From: an uncultured Verrucomicrobiota bacterium
GTDB lineage: Bacteria > Verrucomicrobiota > Verrucomicrobiia > Opitutales > Seribacteraceae
Assembly (NCBI GenBank): GCA_902618175.1
Contig: CACMZN010000009.1
Coordinates: forward strand, 1 to 59,971
Length of the DNA stretch: 59,971 nucleotides
Direction: 5' to 3'
Shown: piece by piece, positions 28,101 to 37,542 of the stretch
How positions within the stretch are numbered: the first letter of the stretch is position 1
Layout: each line of letters starts with the position of its first letter
The notes under the pieces: model-generated
The model's database searches: none
What the model saw: only the letters and a program-made list of their open reading frames with translations
Told to the model about the DNA's origin: nothing
Program-made: the position numbers and the translations under genes

Positions 28101-30380
28101 CAGGAAGATAGTGATCATGCGGTATTTTCCATCCACATCCTCACGGATTACTCCCTGTATACATACATTGGGACAAAGGCCATCTATCGCTACAGGTTTG
28201 ATCCATCCGGGTTTCAACTCCACGGATATTATTCCACCAGCAGATCTTCTTTTCCATGCCCGCAAGGGTGTGCCATCTTCTTTGGTCTCCGTCTCACTTG
28301 CCTGCTTGGTGTACCTTCCCCAAGTCGCCTCAATTTGCAATTCATTGACCGTTGCATCAACACATACCGTCATGCCCACGGATGAGGGGACGAAAGATTG
28401 ATTTTTTGCCGCATCTATCTGGCTGCTGTCATCATCATCTGGTTCATAAGCTTTTCCCGAGGTTGCTCCAAATTCCTGTCCGGGCAATGTCTGCCTGTTC
28501 GCATCATTTACTTTTTCAAAGGGCTGCAAATCCTCCGGCTCCTCTTCGGTTTCCTCCTCGTCCGGAGCGCCTGCACCCTGCAGGCCTTCGATGTTTTCCT
28601 CGGCTCCTCCATCCTTTCTTGGGGCCAGTTTCCCAACCAGGTAGCGATCGCGCACACTCATGCCCACAATCTCCTCTTCGGGGCCACAGGCCGGGCCGAG
28701 CAAGTCATCCATTGCGGCCAGCTTTACCAGTCTACGTGCATAGTTTTGGCTAGCTACAGATTTTTCATCCAGCATGGGGAGCCCGGTGTAATCCTTTCCT
28801 GTGGTTGCCTTGTATGCATTCTGGAAATCCGGCCAGGCTACTCGAGAAGTGATGCCTTTTTCTTCAACCTTTGAAAACCCAGCTTCTAAGACAGGTTTAT
28901 TATTTTCCAATCGTTCAATCCGATCGAAGTAAAAACCTGTATTTTCATTTCCGGCTCTTTTTCTGTAGAGCCTGCCAAACCCTATAATTTCTAAATTTTT
29001 ATTAAGAAGAATAAGAATGTCTTCCCTTAACGCACTGATGGCACTAAAGAGTGATCCGGCATAGGGTAGATCCAGTGAGAACCAATCAGTGGGGTTTTCC
29101 CACTCAGTTTTTACAAGCCATGCGTTTGGAGTGCTTTTTATCTCAACTGACTGCTCTGAGGTATTTTCATTGTTTATTTCCTCCTCCATCTCGATTTCTC
29201 CCGCCCGTTGTGCGATTACCACATTGGCAATTCTGCGAACAGTTTCAGTCATGCCATTTAGCTTTATTTTCTCTTTAAATACATCGGTCCCAAATTTAAC
29301 TGACAGTCTCCCAAGAAGTTCATCTAAAAAACTGCTTGAAGCTGAATTAACTTCGGAAAAGTCCATAACTAGCGGTGCCTCCATTTCAGGAAGGACCGCT
29401 TCAATCTTTCTTCTCAAGTATTTCGCAGGGGGGCGGCTACCCGTATTAGCACATTCAGCGGCAATATTCATTCCTCCCTGTTCCTCCAAGTCCTGTGCGG
29501 ATGCATCAATATAGCTCCAATTTCCACCTGCAATCCAGGTATCCCTCAAGTTCACCGGATTATCGGTTTTCATCTCCAGGCATAGTCCAGTTCCTTGAAC
29601 TTCTTCTATGTTGCGGGTGGAATTATTCTGACCATCAACCATATTAAACATGGCTCCACCACTCCACAAGGACAGGGTTCCTTCGTTTGCCCTGCAGATC
29701 TCAAGCGACCCTGCCATTCCATTGCCTTGTCCTACCTCAGGGTCACGAGTTACTCCTCGCTTCAATGCCTGTTCCAGTGCCTGAGCGTCAGATTCAATCT
29801 CACGAGTTGTTGCCAATGAGCCCCTTATACCTCGGCCCATATCGCATATGGCAACGCTCAATCGATTGAGCCGAGGGTAAGATTGAGCACACACCACTCC
29901 GGGGACGGGGGATTCCGCATGGATAACAATGTTGTCGATCAATTCGTTCACTGCCCATTCCATGGCCGGTACAAATTTATCACCGTCCCTGAACTGCCGA
30001 ATGACCAGCTCGCAAATCAAGTTTACCGTCTTGGCTACATCGTCACCGTCTTGGATTAGGCTGATTGGTATAAACCTCCCGATTTCTGGGTTGGTAGCCA
30101 AATTCTGTTCATCCAAGCCAAGTATTCGATGAAAGCCCATTCGCTGAAGGTAGTTGATTCTACCGTAATCTCCGCTGATTTTAAATTGGGTACCTTTGTT
30201 CTTTAGGTCTAAACAATGTGCAGTCAGAAAAGCCAATCCATCGACTTTTACGAAACTGGTAGCATTTACTCGAATTTCAACTTCATCGGGAGTTTCAACT
30301 CCCGTTACTGTCTCTTTCCATTTTTTTGAAGCAAGGGAGAAATCCAAATCTGGATTTGATGGAATTTCAAATAGTGCCAT
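25128..30380 (-). CDS. drmA: DISARM helicase DrmA with N-terminal STAS-GHKL-STAS module
   Basis: DrmA is the DNA-translocating helicase of DISARM. The canonical part starts near residue 555 (DLLGPACGPEEE, then RDRYLVGKLAPR at 577-588). It has Walker A LWFPTGGGKTEAYLG (1029-1043), a DEFH box IIQDEFHLISGPLG (1283-1296), zinc-type cysteines (CPWCG at 1151) and motif VI QATSRVGRSFPGL (1542-1554). The first 550 residues are additional. Residues 20-110 resemble a STAS domain (INYLQRMGFHRIL). Residues 125-275 form a GHKL ATPase with N box NELIDNIVIHA (145-155), G1 CDMGRGIRG (179-187) and G2 GQGNGMAGSLEI (217-228). Residues 318-380 resemble DUF4325 (LVMDFSEVNSASSSFLDELL). Residues 415-540 are unassigned. 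The total of 1750 residues is much longer than usual. The gene follows drmMI by 12 bases. Confidence 0.9.
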   Translation of the reverse strand: MALFEIPSNPDLDFSLASKKWKETVTGVETPDEVEIRVNATSFVKVDGLAFLTAHCLDLKNKGTQFKISGDYGRINYLQRMGFHRILGLDEQNLATNPEIGRFIPISLIQDGDDVAKTVNLICELVIRQFRDGDKFVPAMEWAVNELIDNIVIHAESPVPGVVCAQSYPRLNRLSVAICDMGRGIRGSLATTREIESDAQALEQALKRGVTRDPEVGQGNGMAGSLEICRANEGTLSLWSGGAMFNMVDGQNNSTRNIEEVQGTGLCLEMKTDNPVNLRDTWIAGGNWSYIDASAQDLEEQGGMNIAAECANTGSRPPAKYLRRKIEAVLPEMEAPLVMDFSEVNSASSSFLDELLGRLSVKFGTDVFKEKIKLNGMTETVRRIANVVIAQRAGEIEMEEEINNENTSEQSVEIKSTPNAWLVKTEWENPTDWFSLDLPYAGSLFSAISALREDILILLNKNLEIIGFGRLYRKRAGNENTGFYFDRIERLENNKPVLEAGFSKVEEKGITSRVAWPDFQNAYKATTGKDYTGLPMLDEKSVASQNYARRLVKLAAMDDLLGPACGPEEEIVGMSVRDRYLVGKLAPRKDGGAEENIEGLQGAGAPDEEETEEEPEDLQPFEKVNDANRQTLPGQEFGATSGKAYEPDDDDSSQIDAAKNQSFVPSSVGMTVCVDATVNELQIEATWGRYTKQASETETKEDGTPLRAWKRRSAGGIISVELKPGWIKPVAIDGLCPNVCIQGVIREDVDGKYRMITIFLVNNQVLPKENQDEAWLFQPEIIVRDKDGGAIFCKRPIQTDASVDEIERETLEMIYRKQVEFAVGHTISVHASPTEEDRERATEVRTVVVPEYEVPTTETPGLNTEDRPEMQRMVKEGFLDMRQLASMNKEQLKQALSVLTDDYENWIAEQEARVGTEVVGHNRAAGVAIDRCRKVLSRLREGIDLLENDPIALQAFQFANRSMADQRVRGMFAMETRRGTNKTFDDVNIRKNHSWRPFQLAFILLSIPSLADPKHKDRTEPLDAYADLLWFPTGGGKTEAYLGVAAFTMGIRRLQGNLGGYDASRGLSVIMRYTLRLLTLQQFQRASTLICAMEVIRRNEEDTWGKEPFTIGLWVGGSVTPNKTEQSENYINAVRNGQRTYGSSPCQINSCPWCGSEVLEKRDVKVSKYNGGYGRTMIFCGDKLSRCEFTERNSPNLGIPMKVVDEEMYRKPPSMMIATVDKFAQMAWNDAIRNLFGIASHECSRHGLTWPDCECKQSHRSQNGLPPASTQSIIPIRPPDLIIQDEFHLISGPLGTMVGLYETAVDELSTWSFDELSVRPKIIASTATVRKAQDQVKNVFMRKVSIFPPNGLDVEDNFFSVQRSIKDKPGRQYLGVCSPGSARPAVLIRLYTALLTASQDVFRKFGKLADPWMTSVGYFNSLRELGGMKRLAEDDVQTRSFRVEMGHVRRPGLKQRKVSVVEELTSRVSSASIPKKLDTLEVQFRADYDTNGDIYVSQWDKEETRAIDIVLATNMLSVGVDVNRLGLMLVNGQPKNTAEYIQATSRVGRSFPGLVFTSLTWARPRDLSHYETFEHYHSAFYKHVEAQSVTPFTPRAMDRGLTGGMVSMARLKKNQLAPNLGAENLNSVTDPTVDEVTNSFGDRAHKVTDKNEISNLAKDMARERFDEWVRRVTSRQGHLAYKAKKQSDNTVSLLDQPGSKTWDNFTVPTSMREVEPGVRLVMQDRTQNREPSWTHPVPKKKDNEETEDAS

Positions 30381-30392
30381 AGATTATAAAGT

Positions 30393-33300
30393 TTAGAAAA
30401 GTTCGGTTTGGCCTTGGGAAGATTTTTCCGCTTTGGCTTTTGGTTTCTTTTTGTCGTGCAGACCTTGGGCGACTTCTTCTTCGTAGCGTTTTTGGTTGAG
30501 CTCAAGCAGGCGGGCGAGGACTTCGTCATGCACTTCCTCGGGCCAGCGGTAACGCCAGGGTACCTTCTTTCCTTCTTCTACCTCGTAATCGGCGATGAAC
30601 TCGCAATCGGTTGAAATGTCTGTCCAACCATAGGCATCAAGCACCGCTCGGTCCATGGCGGCGTGGAGTTCGCGAAGCTTAAGAATGTCGGGGTGTGTTT
30701 CCTCAGGGTCATGAAAACGATTGTAAGTCTTGGTTAACCCTTCGTCGTTTCGGACCATCAGGTCAGCTCGAAACTCGTAGTAGGTTTTGCCTACTACCTC
30801 AAGGGTGGGCTCATTCTGCCAGTTTTCTAAAAAAGGAAAGTTTTCAAAGCAAGTAGTAGGTGTATATACAAGGTCATCTTTAAGTGTCGTCATGAAAAAA
30901 CGAGACCAAACTTCATGTACACTTGACTGAATAGTAGCAAAACTTGAATAAGTTTCGGCTGCAATTATCGTTAGATTACTTGAGAAAATCATTTTGCTGT
31001 CAAGAAAAGCAAAAGTGAAGTGTGCTGATGCTTGGGCACCTGCAACCAGTACTCTATTCAAATTTCTTAACGCTGAATAAAGAGCAGGTCTTGGATTCCA
31101 ATATTTCCACCACTCATAGACCATTCTAGGATACTTATCGCCATCTTTTTTAATTCTCTCAGGCTTAACTTTTTCCTCAATAATCTTCATGAGATCAGGC
31201 CATTGACGAGCGACATTTTCGTTCATTTCTTCAAAGTTGATAATGTATCTGGAATGATTGTGTTTTGGATGGTTTGCTACTTCTGCATAACCAATAAATG
31301 GGAAAATCCTTTCCTTATTTTTTGGATCGGATTGAACTAGCCTTTCCATCTCACTTACAGGTGTAGATTCGTTTTTCTTGTCTTTGTCGTTAAAAACAAA
31401 TCCTTTACTAAGAGGGATGACACCTTGAAAGCTTTTTGAGTTATTTGCCTCTAGGGACTCTGGACTTTCGCTTCCGCCAGTATGAAACAAGAATGCTGTA
31501 ATGTTTTTTACCTTTCTTATACCTATGGTTTTTTCTCCCCTGTAACGGCCTTTATAAACAAATACTAAGCTGACAATAACAGCAGCCTTTCCAGGCCAGT
31601 TAATCCTCTTTTGAGCTCTGTAAATTGTGCCAGAGTTAATGCAGATCCATGTAAGACCTGATTGTCTGGTATCTCCCTGGCTAATTGTATTAGTTGTCAC
31701 AAAGCCATCACAACCATTACTAGAAGTTAACTTAAAAGCTTTCCTGAAAAAATGTGCGGCTAGGTCAGCATTTTTTTTAGAATCAGGGTTCGTATAGACT
31801 AGCAAATCGTTATATCGACTCCCTAATATTTCTGAAACTCTTTTTCCTCCCTGATAAGGCGGATTCCCCACAAAGCCATTAAACCCACCATTTTCAAAAA
31901 CCTCCGGAAACTCCAATGCCCAATGAAATGGTTTTCGGGGAGCCTTCCCTGGCAATTGATCGATCGAGAGGTTGATCATAGTCTGAGTCTTGATCTCTTC
32001 TGCCGCATCCTCATTCAAGCGAAGGATGCCATCTGCCCGGGTAGATAATTGATCCAAGGATTCCTTGAGTTTCTTTTCCTTTCCTCCACAAATCAAGGCT
32101 TCTCCAATCATGGCATCAGATAGGAGTTCAACAGGGACGAGCTTACTCTTTGCCTCGGTATTTAGCTCGGCCATCTTCTCGACGTCGTGAACATCCCGAA
32201 TGGTAATCTCGCGAAGTTGCTTGCGTAACTCAACGGCAGAGCGAACGACCTCTCGAATCTCGTCTGCCGCATAGAGGGCTTGCTCATCTTCTTTGGGATG
32301 CATGGAAAGTGTGGTCAATTGCCTCAGGTCATGCAACCCGAGCAAGGCGTCTCCGCTGCGCAGGTTGTGATCGAGAAACCCGAAAGGCCGGCCTTTCTGT
32401 AGGGTCACTAACCAAATAGAGAGCTTGGCAAGCTCGACCGCCATAGGGTTCATGTCCACACCATAGATGCAACGCTCTGCGATGAGGCGACGTGCAACGA
32501 GCAAGCGATCATCTAATTCCTTGGGCATGAGCTCGGCACCGGATCCGGGCTCAAGAGCCAGTCCGTCCACATTTATTTCCTTGCCAGAATCTTCCTCAGT
32601 CTTCCACGCGTTTATAAGTTTTTCGCTGAGGTATCTGCAGGTGGCTACGAGGAAGGCGGCTGAACCCATCGCAGGGTCGCAAACCTTGAGGTCGAGAAGT
32701 TCGGCGGAGGAGCGGAGCTTCCATTGTTCCTCAGGCCAGCCCTCGGCGGGGCCTTCGTAAATGACGGGTGTTAAAGTTTTCTCCACGATGTCCCGGGCGA
32801 ACTCGGCCGGGGTGTAGTGGGCACCGGTGGCTCGCCTGCCTTCTCCGGGAACAATGGCAAACGAATTGGCCGGGTAGACCATGAGGGTGCCCCAGCTATC
32901 CTTACGAATCAGTCCGGCTAGGGGCAGAAGTTTGCGTGCGGATTCCTCGTCATTACCAAGGGCTTGAATGAGTGCTGGTAAGGCGGACTCCTCGGGCTCC
33001 TTTTTCAAAGCATTCTTGATTGCGGATACGGTCTTACCTGTTTCATCTGCTAGTTTCTTTGCTAGCTTAGCTTCATCCAAATCCAGAAGTTCAGATATGG
33101 GAATAATGGGGTTGGTTACAGTTTTGGAGCCGGAGAAGCCAATACTGAGCTCGTCCACTCGGTCGACGGTGTATTCCAAAAGACCTTCATAGACATGGCC
33201 GATCTGCTCCACATCTAGCCCTTTGTAGGAGAGCATTTGAGCACCTCCTTTTTGCTGGAGTACCTGAAGGGAGCGGAGAAGTAGAAGAACAGTGTGATTA

Positions 33301-34433
33301 TCAATGGGCAAAGGGTTGGCCGGTTCATCTTTCCAGTTTGTTCCGGGGGCACGGCCCTCGAGAAAGGGAAAGCGATCGGGATAGAAGAGACTGCCTCCGA
33401 GGGCAGGCAGGCGTAGCCCTTCATGCTCGGCACCCCCGTAGATCATACGAAAAGTTGAGAGTAAGCGGGACCATGCATCGAAGCGTTTTTCGAGAACCTC
33501 CGGGCCATGCTGATCGGAATCTTCCCGAAGCTGAGCACGAAGGTTGGAGAGGGCGTAGTTTTGATCGTAGAGGGGATCGCCAAGTAATAAAAGTTCGCGC
33601 TCTTCGGCACAAAGGGTGAAGACCAGGCGCATCATCACAGTGAGCCCAGCCTCGTACAATTGTTTGGGATCTACATCTTTTAGGAGTTCTCCATTTCTGT
33701 CCTGATCGGCACGGCCAAGGGCCCGCACAAGAACTTCCACGGCATGGCGGACCTGCTCGCCCAAAGTGTCGGTGACTTCTTCATGAAATTCGGTGGAGCG
33801 CTCAAGCAATTGATCCATCGTTTCCTCAGGAGGACCAAAGGCTCGACGAATATTTAAGAGAGAGCTGAAGGCTTTGAGAGTGACTGGTTCCTGCCACCAG
33901 ATACGGGCGTGCCACATGGCATAGCCAGATGTCTTGCCCACTGGGGCATTGACCAGCATCCATTCCTCCCCATTGGTGACGATACCGATTCGTACTTCTT
34001 CCGTCTTGCACCGTGCACGCATGATCTCCTCAGGAGATTCAACCGAGAGCGAGCCGGGGACGGGTTTGAGCAGGTTGGTGCCGGGGGCATAGGCGGTAAC
34101 GATGATGGCCGGCTTGTTCTCCCTTCCAATGGCCCTCATTTCCAAGGGCTCGTGAAGCTCGGAGGTGTCGACCTTGAGTTCTTCCCCATATTCCAGGGCA
34201 TCCTTCATGACCATGAGGATCCATTCACGATGAATGCCAAGTAAATCTGATTCCTTGTTTTCAACGACTTCCACCCATTCCTCGTAAGCTTGGCGAAGTC
34301 GTTGGCGGTCGTTGGTTACCAAGCCGTCAAGTCCCTGCGGGAAGACTTGTTGTAAAACAGGGATGGCAAGAAAGGGCCCGGCAATCTCAATGAGGTTAAA
34401 CCATTCGTAATGTTGATCGTTGGTAGCAGGCAT
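30393..34433 (-). CDS. drmMI: DISARM adenine-specific DNA methyltransferase DrmMI
   Basis: A 1346-residue N6-adenine methyltransferase of the large Eco57I/class 1 DISARM type. It has the linker GAHYTPAEFARDIVEKTL and AdoMet motif I DPAMGSAAFLVATCR (about 586-600). YGVDMNPMAVELAKLSIWL follows, and catalytic motif IV is FVGNPPYQGGKR (NPPY at about 857-860). A long N-terminal region precedes the methylase, and a C-terminal region probably recognises the target. The ATG at 34433 lies 4 bases after the drmD stop and starts at the conserved sequence, so the longer start at 34466 is rejected. In class 1 DISARM this enzyme marks self DNA. Its size and neighbours argue for DrmMI over an isolated type IIG enzyme. 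Confidence 0.9.
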   Translation of the reverse strand: MPATNDQHYEWFNLIEIAGPFLAIPVLQQVFPQGLDGLVTNDRQRLRQAYEEWVEVVENKESDLLGIHREWILMVMKDALEYGEELKVDTSELHEPLEMRAIGRENKPAIIVTAYAPGTNLLKPVPGSLSVESPEEIMRARCKTEEVRIGIVTNGEEWMLVNAPVGKTSGYAMWHARIWWQEPVTLKAFSSLLNIRRAFGPPEETMDQLLERSTEFHEEVTDTLGEQVRHAVEVLVRALGRADQDRNGELLKDVDPKQLYEAGLTVMMRLVFTLCAEERELLLLGDPLYDQNYALSNLRAQLREDSDQHGPEVLEKRFDAWSRLLSTFRMIYGGAEHEGLRLPALGGSLFYPDRFPFLEGRAPGTNWKDEPANPLPIDNHTVLLLLRSLQVLQQKGGAQMLSYKGLDVEQIGHVYEGLLEYTVDRVDELSIGFSGSKTVTNPIIPISELLDLDEAKLAKKLADETGKTVSAIKNALKKEPEESALPALIQALGNDEESARKLLPLAGLIRKDSWGTLMVYPANSFAIVPGEGRRATGAHYTPAEFARDIVEKTLTPVIYEGPAEGWPEEQWKLRSSAELLDLKVCDPAMGSAAFLVATCRYLSEKLINAWKTEEDSGKEINVDGLALEPGSGAELMPKELDDRLLVARRLIAERCIYGVDMNPMAVELAKLSIWLVTLQKGRPFGFLDHNLRSGDALLGLHDLRQLTTLSMHPKEDEQALYAADEIREVVRSAVELRKQLREITIRDVHDVEKMAELNTEAKSKLVPVELLSDAMIGEALICGGKEKKLKESLDQLSTRADGILRLNEDAAEEIKTQTMINLSIDQLPGKAPRKPFHWALEFPEVFENGGFNGFVGNPPYQGGKRVSEILGSRYNDLLVYTNPDSKKNADLAAHFFRKAFKLTSSNGCDGFVTTNTISQGDTRQSGLTWICINSGTIYRAQKRINWPGKAAVIVSLVFVYKGRYRGEKTIGIRKVKNITAFLFHTGGSESPESLEANNSKSFQGVIPLSKGFVFNDKDKKNESTPVSEMERLVQSDPKNKERIFPFIGYAEVANHPKHNHSRYIINFEEMNENVARQWPDLMKIIEEKVKPERIKKDGDKYPRMVYEWWKYWNPRPALYSALRNLNRVLVAGAQASAHFTFAFLDSKMIFSSNLTIIAAETYSSFATIQSSVHEVWSRFFMTTLKDDLVYTPTTCFENFPFLENWQNEPTLEVVGKTYYEFRADLMVRNDEGLTKTYNRFHDPEETHPDILKLRELHAAMDRAVLDAYGWTDISTDCEFIADYEVEEGKKVPWRYRWPEEVHDEVLARLLELNQKRYEEEVAQGLHDKKKPKAKAEKSSQGQTELF

Positions 34434-34437
34434 GTCT

Positions 34438-37400
34438 CTAGCGGGTAAAAAGATGTTCGGGTACAAGGAACTCCACGGCTACAGGGAAGGTGCGGTCGGT
34501 TGGTTCTTCATAACGGCGAAGGAGGTTTTTCTTTTCCTCTTGGCGTTCCTCAGGAATACGATCCAAGCGGGATTTTAAAGCATTGAGGTCGCGTTGCAGG
34601 GTCTCTCTCTCATCAGGCTGGAGCTTATCCATGAAGTCCAACTGTTCTGGCTTCTTGGAATTTTCCAATTCTTTATTGATCATTTTCTCCAGCTCATCGA
34701 GAAGCTTTTCCACATCATCGAGTTCTTTATCCCGTCGGCGTTCCAGGGTATTCATCAAAAACTGCAAACGTTCACGAGAGCGGGCATTGACGGCTTGCAT
34801 CACATTATCCTTGTTGGCCTGGAAACCACTTTGCAAGCGGTGAAAGAGGGAGTCGTCCGGAGTGGCAGGCTGGGCGGCCTCAAGCATTTCTTCTAATCTT
34901 CCAATGGTTCGCTCGCGAGCAAAGCCACTAGCTTTTAATTCGCCCCCGGCAAAGGTAAGTTCTTCATGCAAGCGGTAGCGTGTACCACCGGTAACCACGA
35001 GGCGGGACCAAACGATGACTTGTGGTTCCTGTGCGAGTGAGGATGGAATCATGCGAATGGAAACTCGGTGTAGATTGGCACTTTCAGGGGGTGCCCATAC
35101 TTCCATACGAAGCAGTCGAAGGCACATTTGCACCAGCTTGTGCTGGAGATGGGCAAGCACGACATCATCTCGACCTTCAACAATTTCATGATCAAAGGTG
35201 ATGGGCCGGCGTTTACCGTCGTGTGGGTCGATCAAACCAACGGTGGCTTGTTCCCAGGAACCAGTGAGCATGGGAACCTCAAAAGCATTGGACGAGCCAT
35301 TGAGGCCAGAGAGTGTGACTGGTTTGAGGGTTGGTTTCTCCGCAATTTCCAGAGCGATGGATACGGCACGCTCAATACGATCGGGGGTAATGTGAAAGTC
35401 TTTACGGGTCTGAAGAACTCGTTCATGCAAACGATCGATCCTTTGTTTGAGCTCTTTTTCAGCGGCCACATAGCGACGGGCAACCTCTGCTTTTTCTTCC
35501 ACGGATTTTGTATCCAGGGTGCGGCGGTTACCAAGCATGACTTCCTCGGCCTGCTTAATCAGTACAGGAGAAAGAGCACCGAGGTCTTCCCGCTGATTGT
35601 TTACCTTGCGGGCAAGAATGAGAAGGAACTCAAGATCGCCGTCGAGGTCGCCAGGGTTGGTCTCTTCTCCAACAGCATCCTGTGGGAGCTTACTACCGAC
35701 AGGGTGCCAAATGTGTACCTTGTCCTGCTTCTGTCCAAAGCGGTCGATCCTACCGTTGCGCTGCTCCAGCACATTGGGGTTCCAGGGTATCTCCACATGA
35801 ATCATGTAGTTACAATGATTCTGGAGGTCGATCCCTTCAGAGGCAGCATCGGTGGCTAAAAGAATACGGACGGGTGCTTTGCCGGGATGTGCCTGAAAGG
35901 CGGCCTTGATCTTTTCGCGCTCTTTGTCGTCGGTTCCGCCGTGGAGAGATTCGATTAAGTCACCTCCCCATCCATTGGAGGTAAGAATCTCGAAGAGCCA
36001 GGAATGAGTGGCACGATACTCAGTAAAGAGGATGACCCGGTTTTCATTGATTTGTCCGTTTGTCTTGAGATGTTGCTCAAGCCATTGAAGAATGGCATCG
36101 GCCTTGGAGTCCTTGCGATTGGCATTTTGATTGGCCCAGCCAAGAAGCTGATCGAGGATTTGTACCTGATCGACGGTCAGAGAATCTTCATTCTCAGTGG
36201 CGGCTACAATGGCATCCTCGATAGCCTGTTCGAACCTGGAGTCGCTAGCATAATCTTCTTCCGCCCGTTCGAGCGCTTTACGAAGAATACGCTCCTTCAT
36301 GGAGCCCTTAGTCCGGGGAGAAGCATTATGTTTCCCCTCGATGGTATCTTTGTGTTTTTGCAGGGTGGAGGCAAAAGCACGGGGAGAACTAAAGAGTCTC
36401 TTCTTTAACAGTTTTTGAATAAAGGCGGAACCGAGGCCTTGGCCGGATCGCATATCGCTGTATTGCTTGAGCAAGGAGTGAGCATTTTTTTCCTCGGCCG
36501 AATAGTTTACCTGAAGGGCATGGAGCTCGCGTTGAGCAAAGCCCGGGAGATCGCTTTTGAGACGGCGAACAATTAGACGCTTGCGAACTTTTTCTTCTGG
36601 CATGACACCACGCACGCAACTTTGGTCATCTAGTAGTTCAAGCAGTGCAGTGAAGGATTGCTGAAATCCATTGTGAGGAGTTGCACTTAAAAAGAGACGA
36701 TGCTCGAAATGGGGAGCAATTGTGCGAATGAGCTGAGTGCGGAGGCTTGGAATTGCGTAATTAAGAGAGCCGGAGGGAGAAACATTATGAGCTTCATCCA
36801 CTACCAGCACATCAAACTTGCGGGGGTAATTCGCTTGAGGAGGAAGGCAATCCTTCATCAGGCGTAATCCTTCCCCGGTCTTCATCCAATCCATCGATGC
36901 AATGAGGCGAGGGAAACTGGACCATGGGTTTGCGGTGATTCCTCTTTCCCTTCGTAACAGTTTGATAAACTCGGTATTAACGATTTTAAAATCCAGACCG
37001 AAACGGGAGTGCATTTCCACTTTCCATTTTTCCTGAAGGGAAGCGGGGCAGACGATAAGAACACTGCGTGCACGGTGGCGAGAAATCAGTTCCTGAATGA
37101 CTAGGCCTGCCTCAATCGTTTTTCCCAGACCCACATCATCAGCAATGAGCAGTTTCACTCGAGCCATATCAATTGCACGGACCAGGGGATCCAATTGGTA
37201 GTCCTTGATTTGTATACCACTACGGAAAGGGGCCTGAATGAAGGAACGATCGGCATTTACGGAACCACCCCAGCGGATGGCATCAAGAAAGGCTTCCATT
37301 CTCTGGTGCTCATCCCACCCGCTAATCGTTGGTAAACCTGCAGACTCTAGGATACGGGCACCAGGCTCAATTTCCCAAACGACTTGCAGCGTTTCATCGG

Positions 37401-37542
37401 ATGCATCTTCATCGAGTGAGACAAGGGTGACCAAATGCTGGGCATTGCTACCGCCGAATGCAGATTTACTGATTTCAGTAACGACCCATTGTCGCTTTCG
37501 TACTTCGACCAATTGGCCGCATTCGATGTTTGCAGTAATCAT
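34438..37542 (-). CDS. drmD: DISARM SNF2-family helicase DrmD
   Basis: A 1034-residue SWI2/SNF2 ATPase. Walker A is IADDVGLGKTIEAGLVI (about 133-149) and the Walker B box is VLVVDEAHNVSPSG (about 246-258). The C-terminal RecA lobe contains LLATDAASEGIDLQNHCNY and motif VI EQRNGRIDRFGQKQ. DrmD is the marker of class 1 DISARM and precedes drmMI there, as it does here. A predicted coiled-coil, Glu/Lys-rich region lies near the C-terminus (ELDDVEKLLDELEKMINKEL). Its ATG overlaps the stop of the cytosine methyltransferase gene (ATGA), so the two are coupled. It resembles RapA in the motor only; the RapA C-terminal domain is absent. Confidence 0.9.
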   Translation of the reverse strand: MITANIECGQLVEVRKRQWVVTEISKSAFGGSNAQHLVTLVSLDEDASDETLQVVWEIEPGARILESAGLPTISGWDEHQRMEAFLDAIRWGGSVNADRSFIQAPFRSGIQIKDYQLDPLVRAIDMARVKLLIADDVGLGKTIEAGLVIQELISRHRARSVLIVCPASLQEKWKVEMHSRFGLDFKIVNTEFIKLLRRERGITANPWSSFPRLIASMDWMKTGEGLRLMKDCLPPQANYPRKFDVLVVDEAHNVSPSGSLNYAIPSLRTQLIRTIAPHFEHRLFLSATPHNGFQQSFTALLELLDDQSCVRGVMPEEKVRKRLIVRRLKSDLPGFAQRELHALQVNYSAEEKNAHSLLKQYSDMRSGQGLGSAFIQKLLKKRLFSSPRAFASTLQKHKDTIEGKHNASPRTKGSMKERILRKALERAEEDYASDSRFEQAIEDAIVAATENEDSLTVDQVQILDQLLGWANQNANRKDSKADAILQWLEQHLKTNGQINENRVILFTEYRATHSWLFEILTSNGWGGDLIESLHGGTDDKEREKIKAAFQAHPGKAPVRILLATDAASEGIDLQNHCNYMIHVEIPWNPNVLEQRNGRIDRFGQKQDKVHIWHPVGSKLPQDAVGEETNPGDLDGDLEFLLILARKVNNQREDLGALSPVLIKQAEEVMLGNRRTLDTKSVEEKAEVARRYVAAEKELKQRIDRLHERVLQTRKDFHITPDRIERAVSIALEIAEKPTLKPVTLSGLNGSSNAFEVPMLTGSWEQATVGLIDPHDGKRRPITFDHEIVEGRDDVVLAHLQHKLVQMCLRLLRMEVWAPPESANLHRVSIRMIPSSLAQEPQVIVWSRLVVTGGTRYRLHEELTFAGGELKASGFARERTIGRLEEMLEAAQPATPDDSLFHRLQSGFQANKDNVMQAVNARSRERLQFLMNTLERRRDKELDDVEKLLDELEKMINKELENSKKPEQLDFMDKLQPDERETLQRDLNALKSRLDRIPEERQEEKKNLLRRYEEPTDRTFPVAVEFLVPEHLFTR

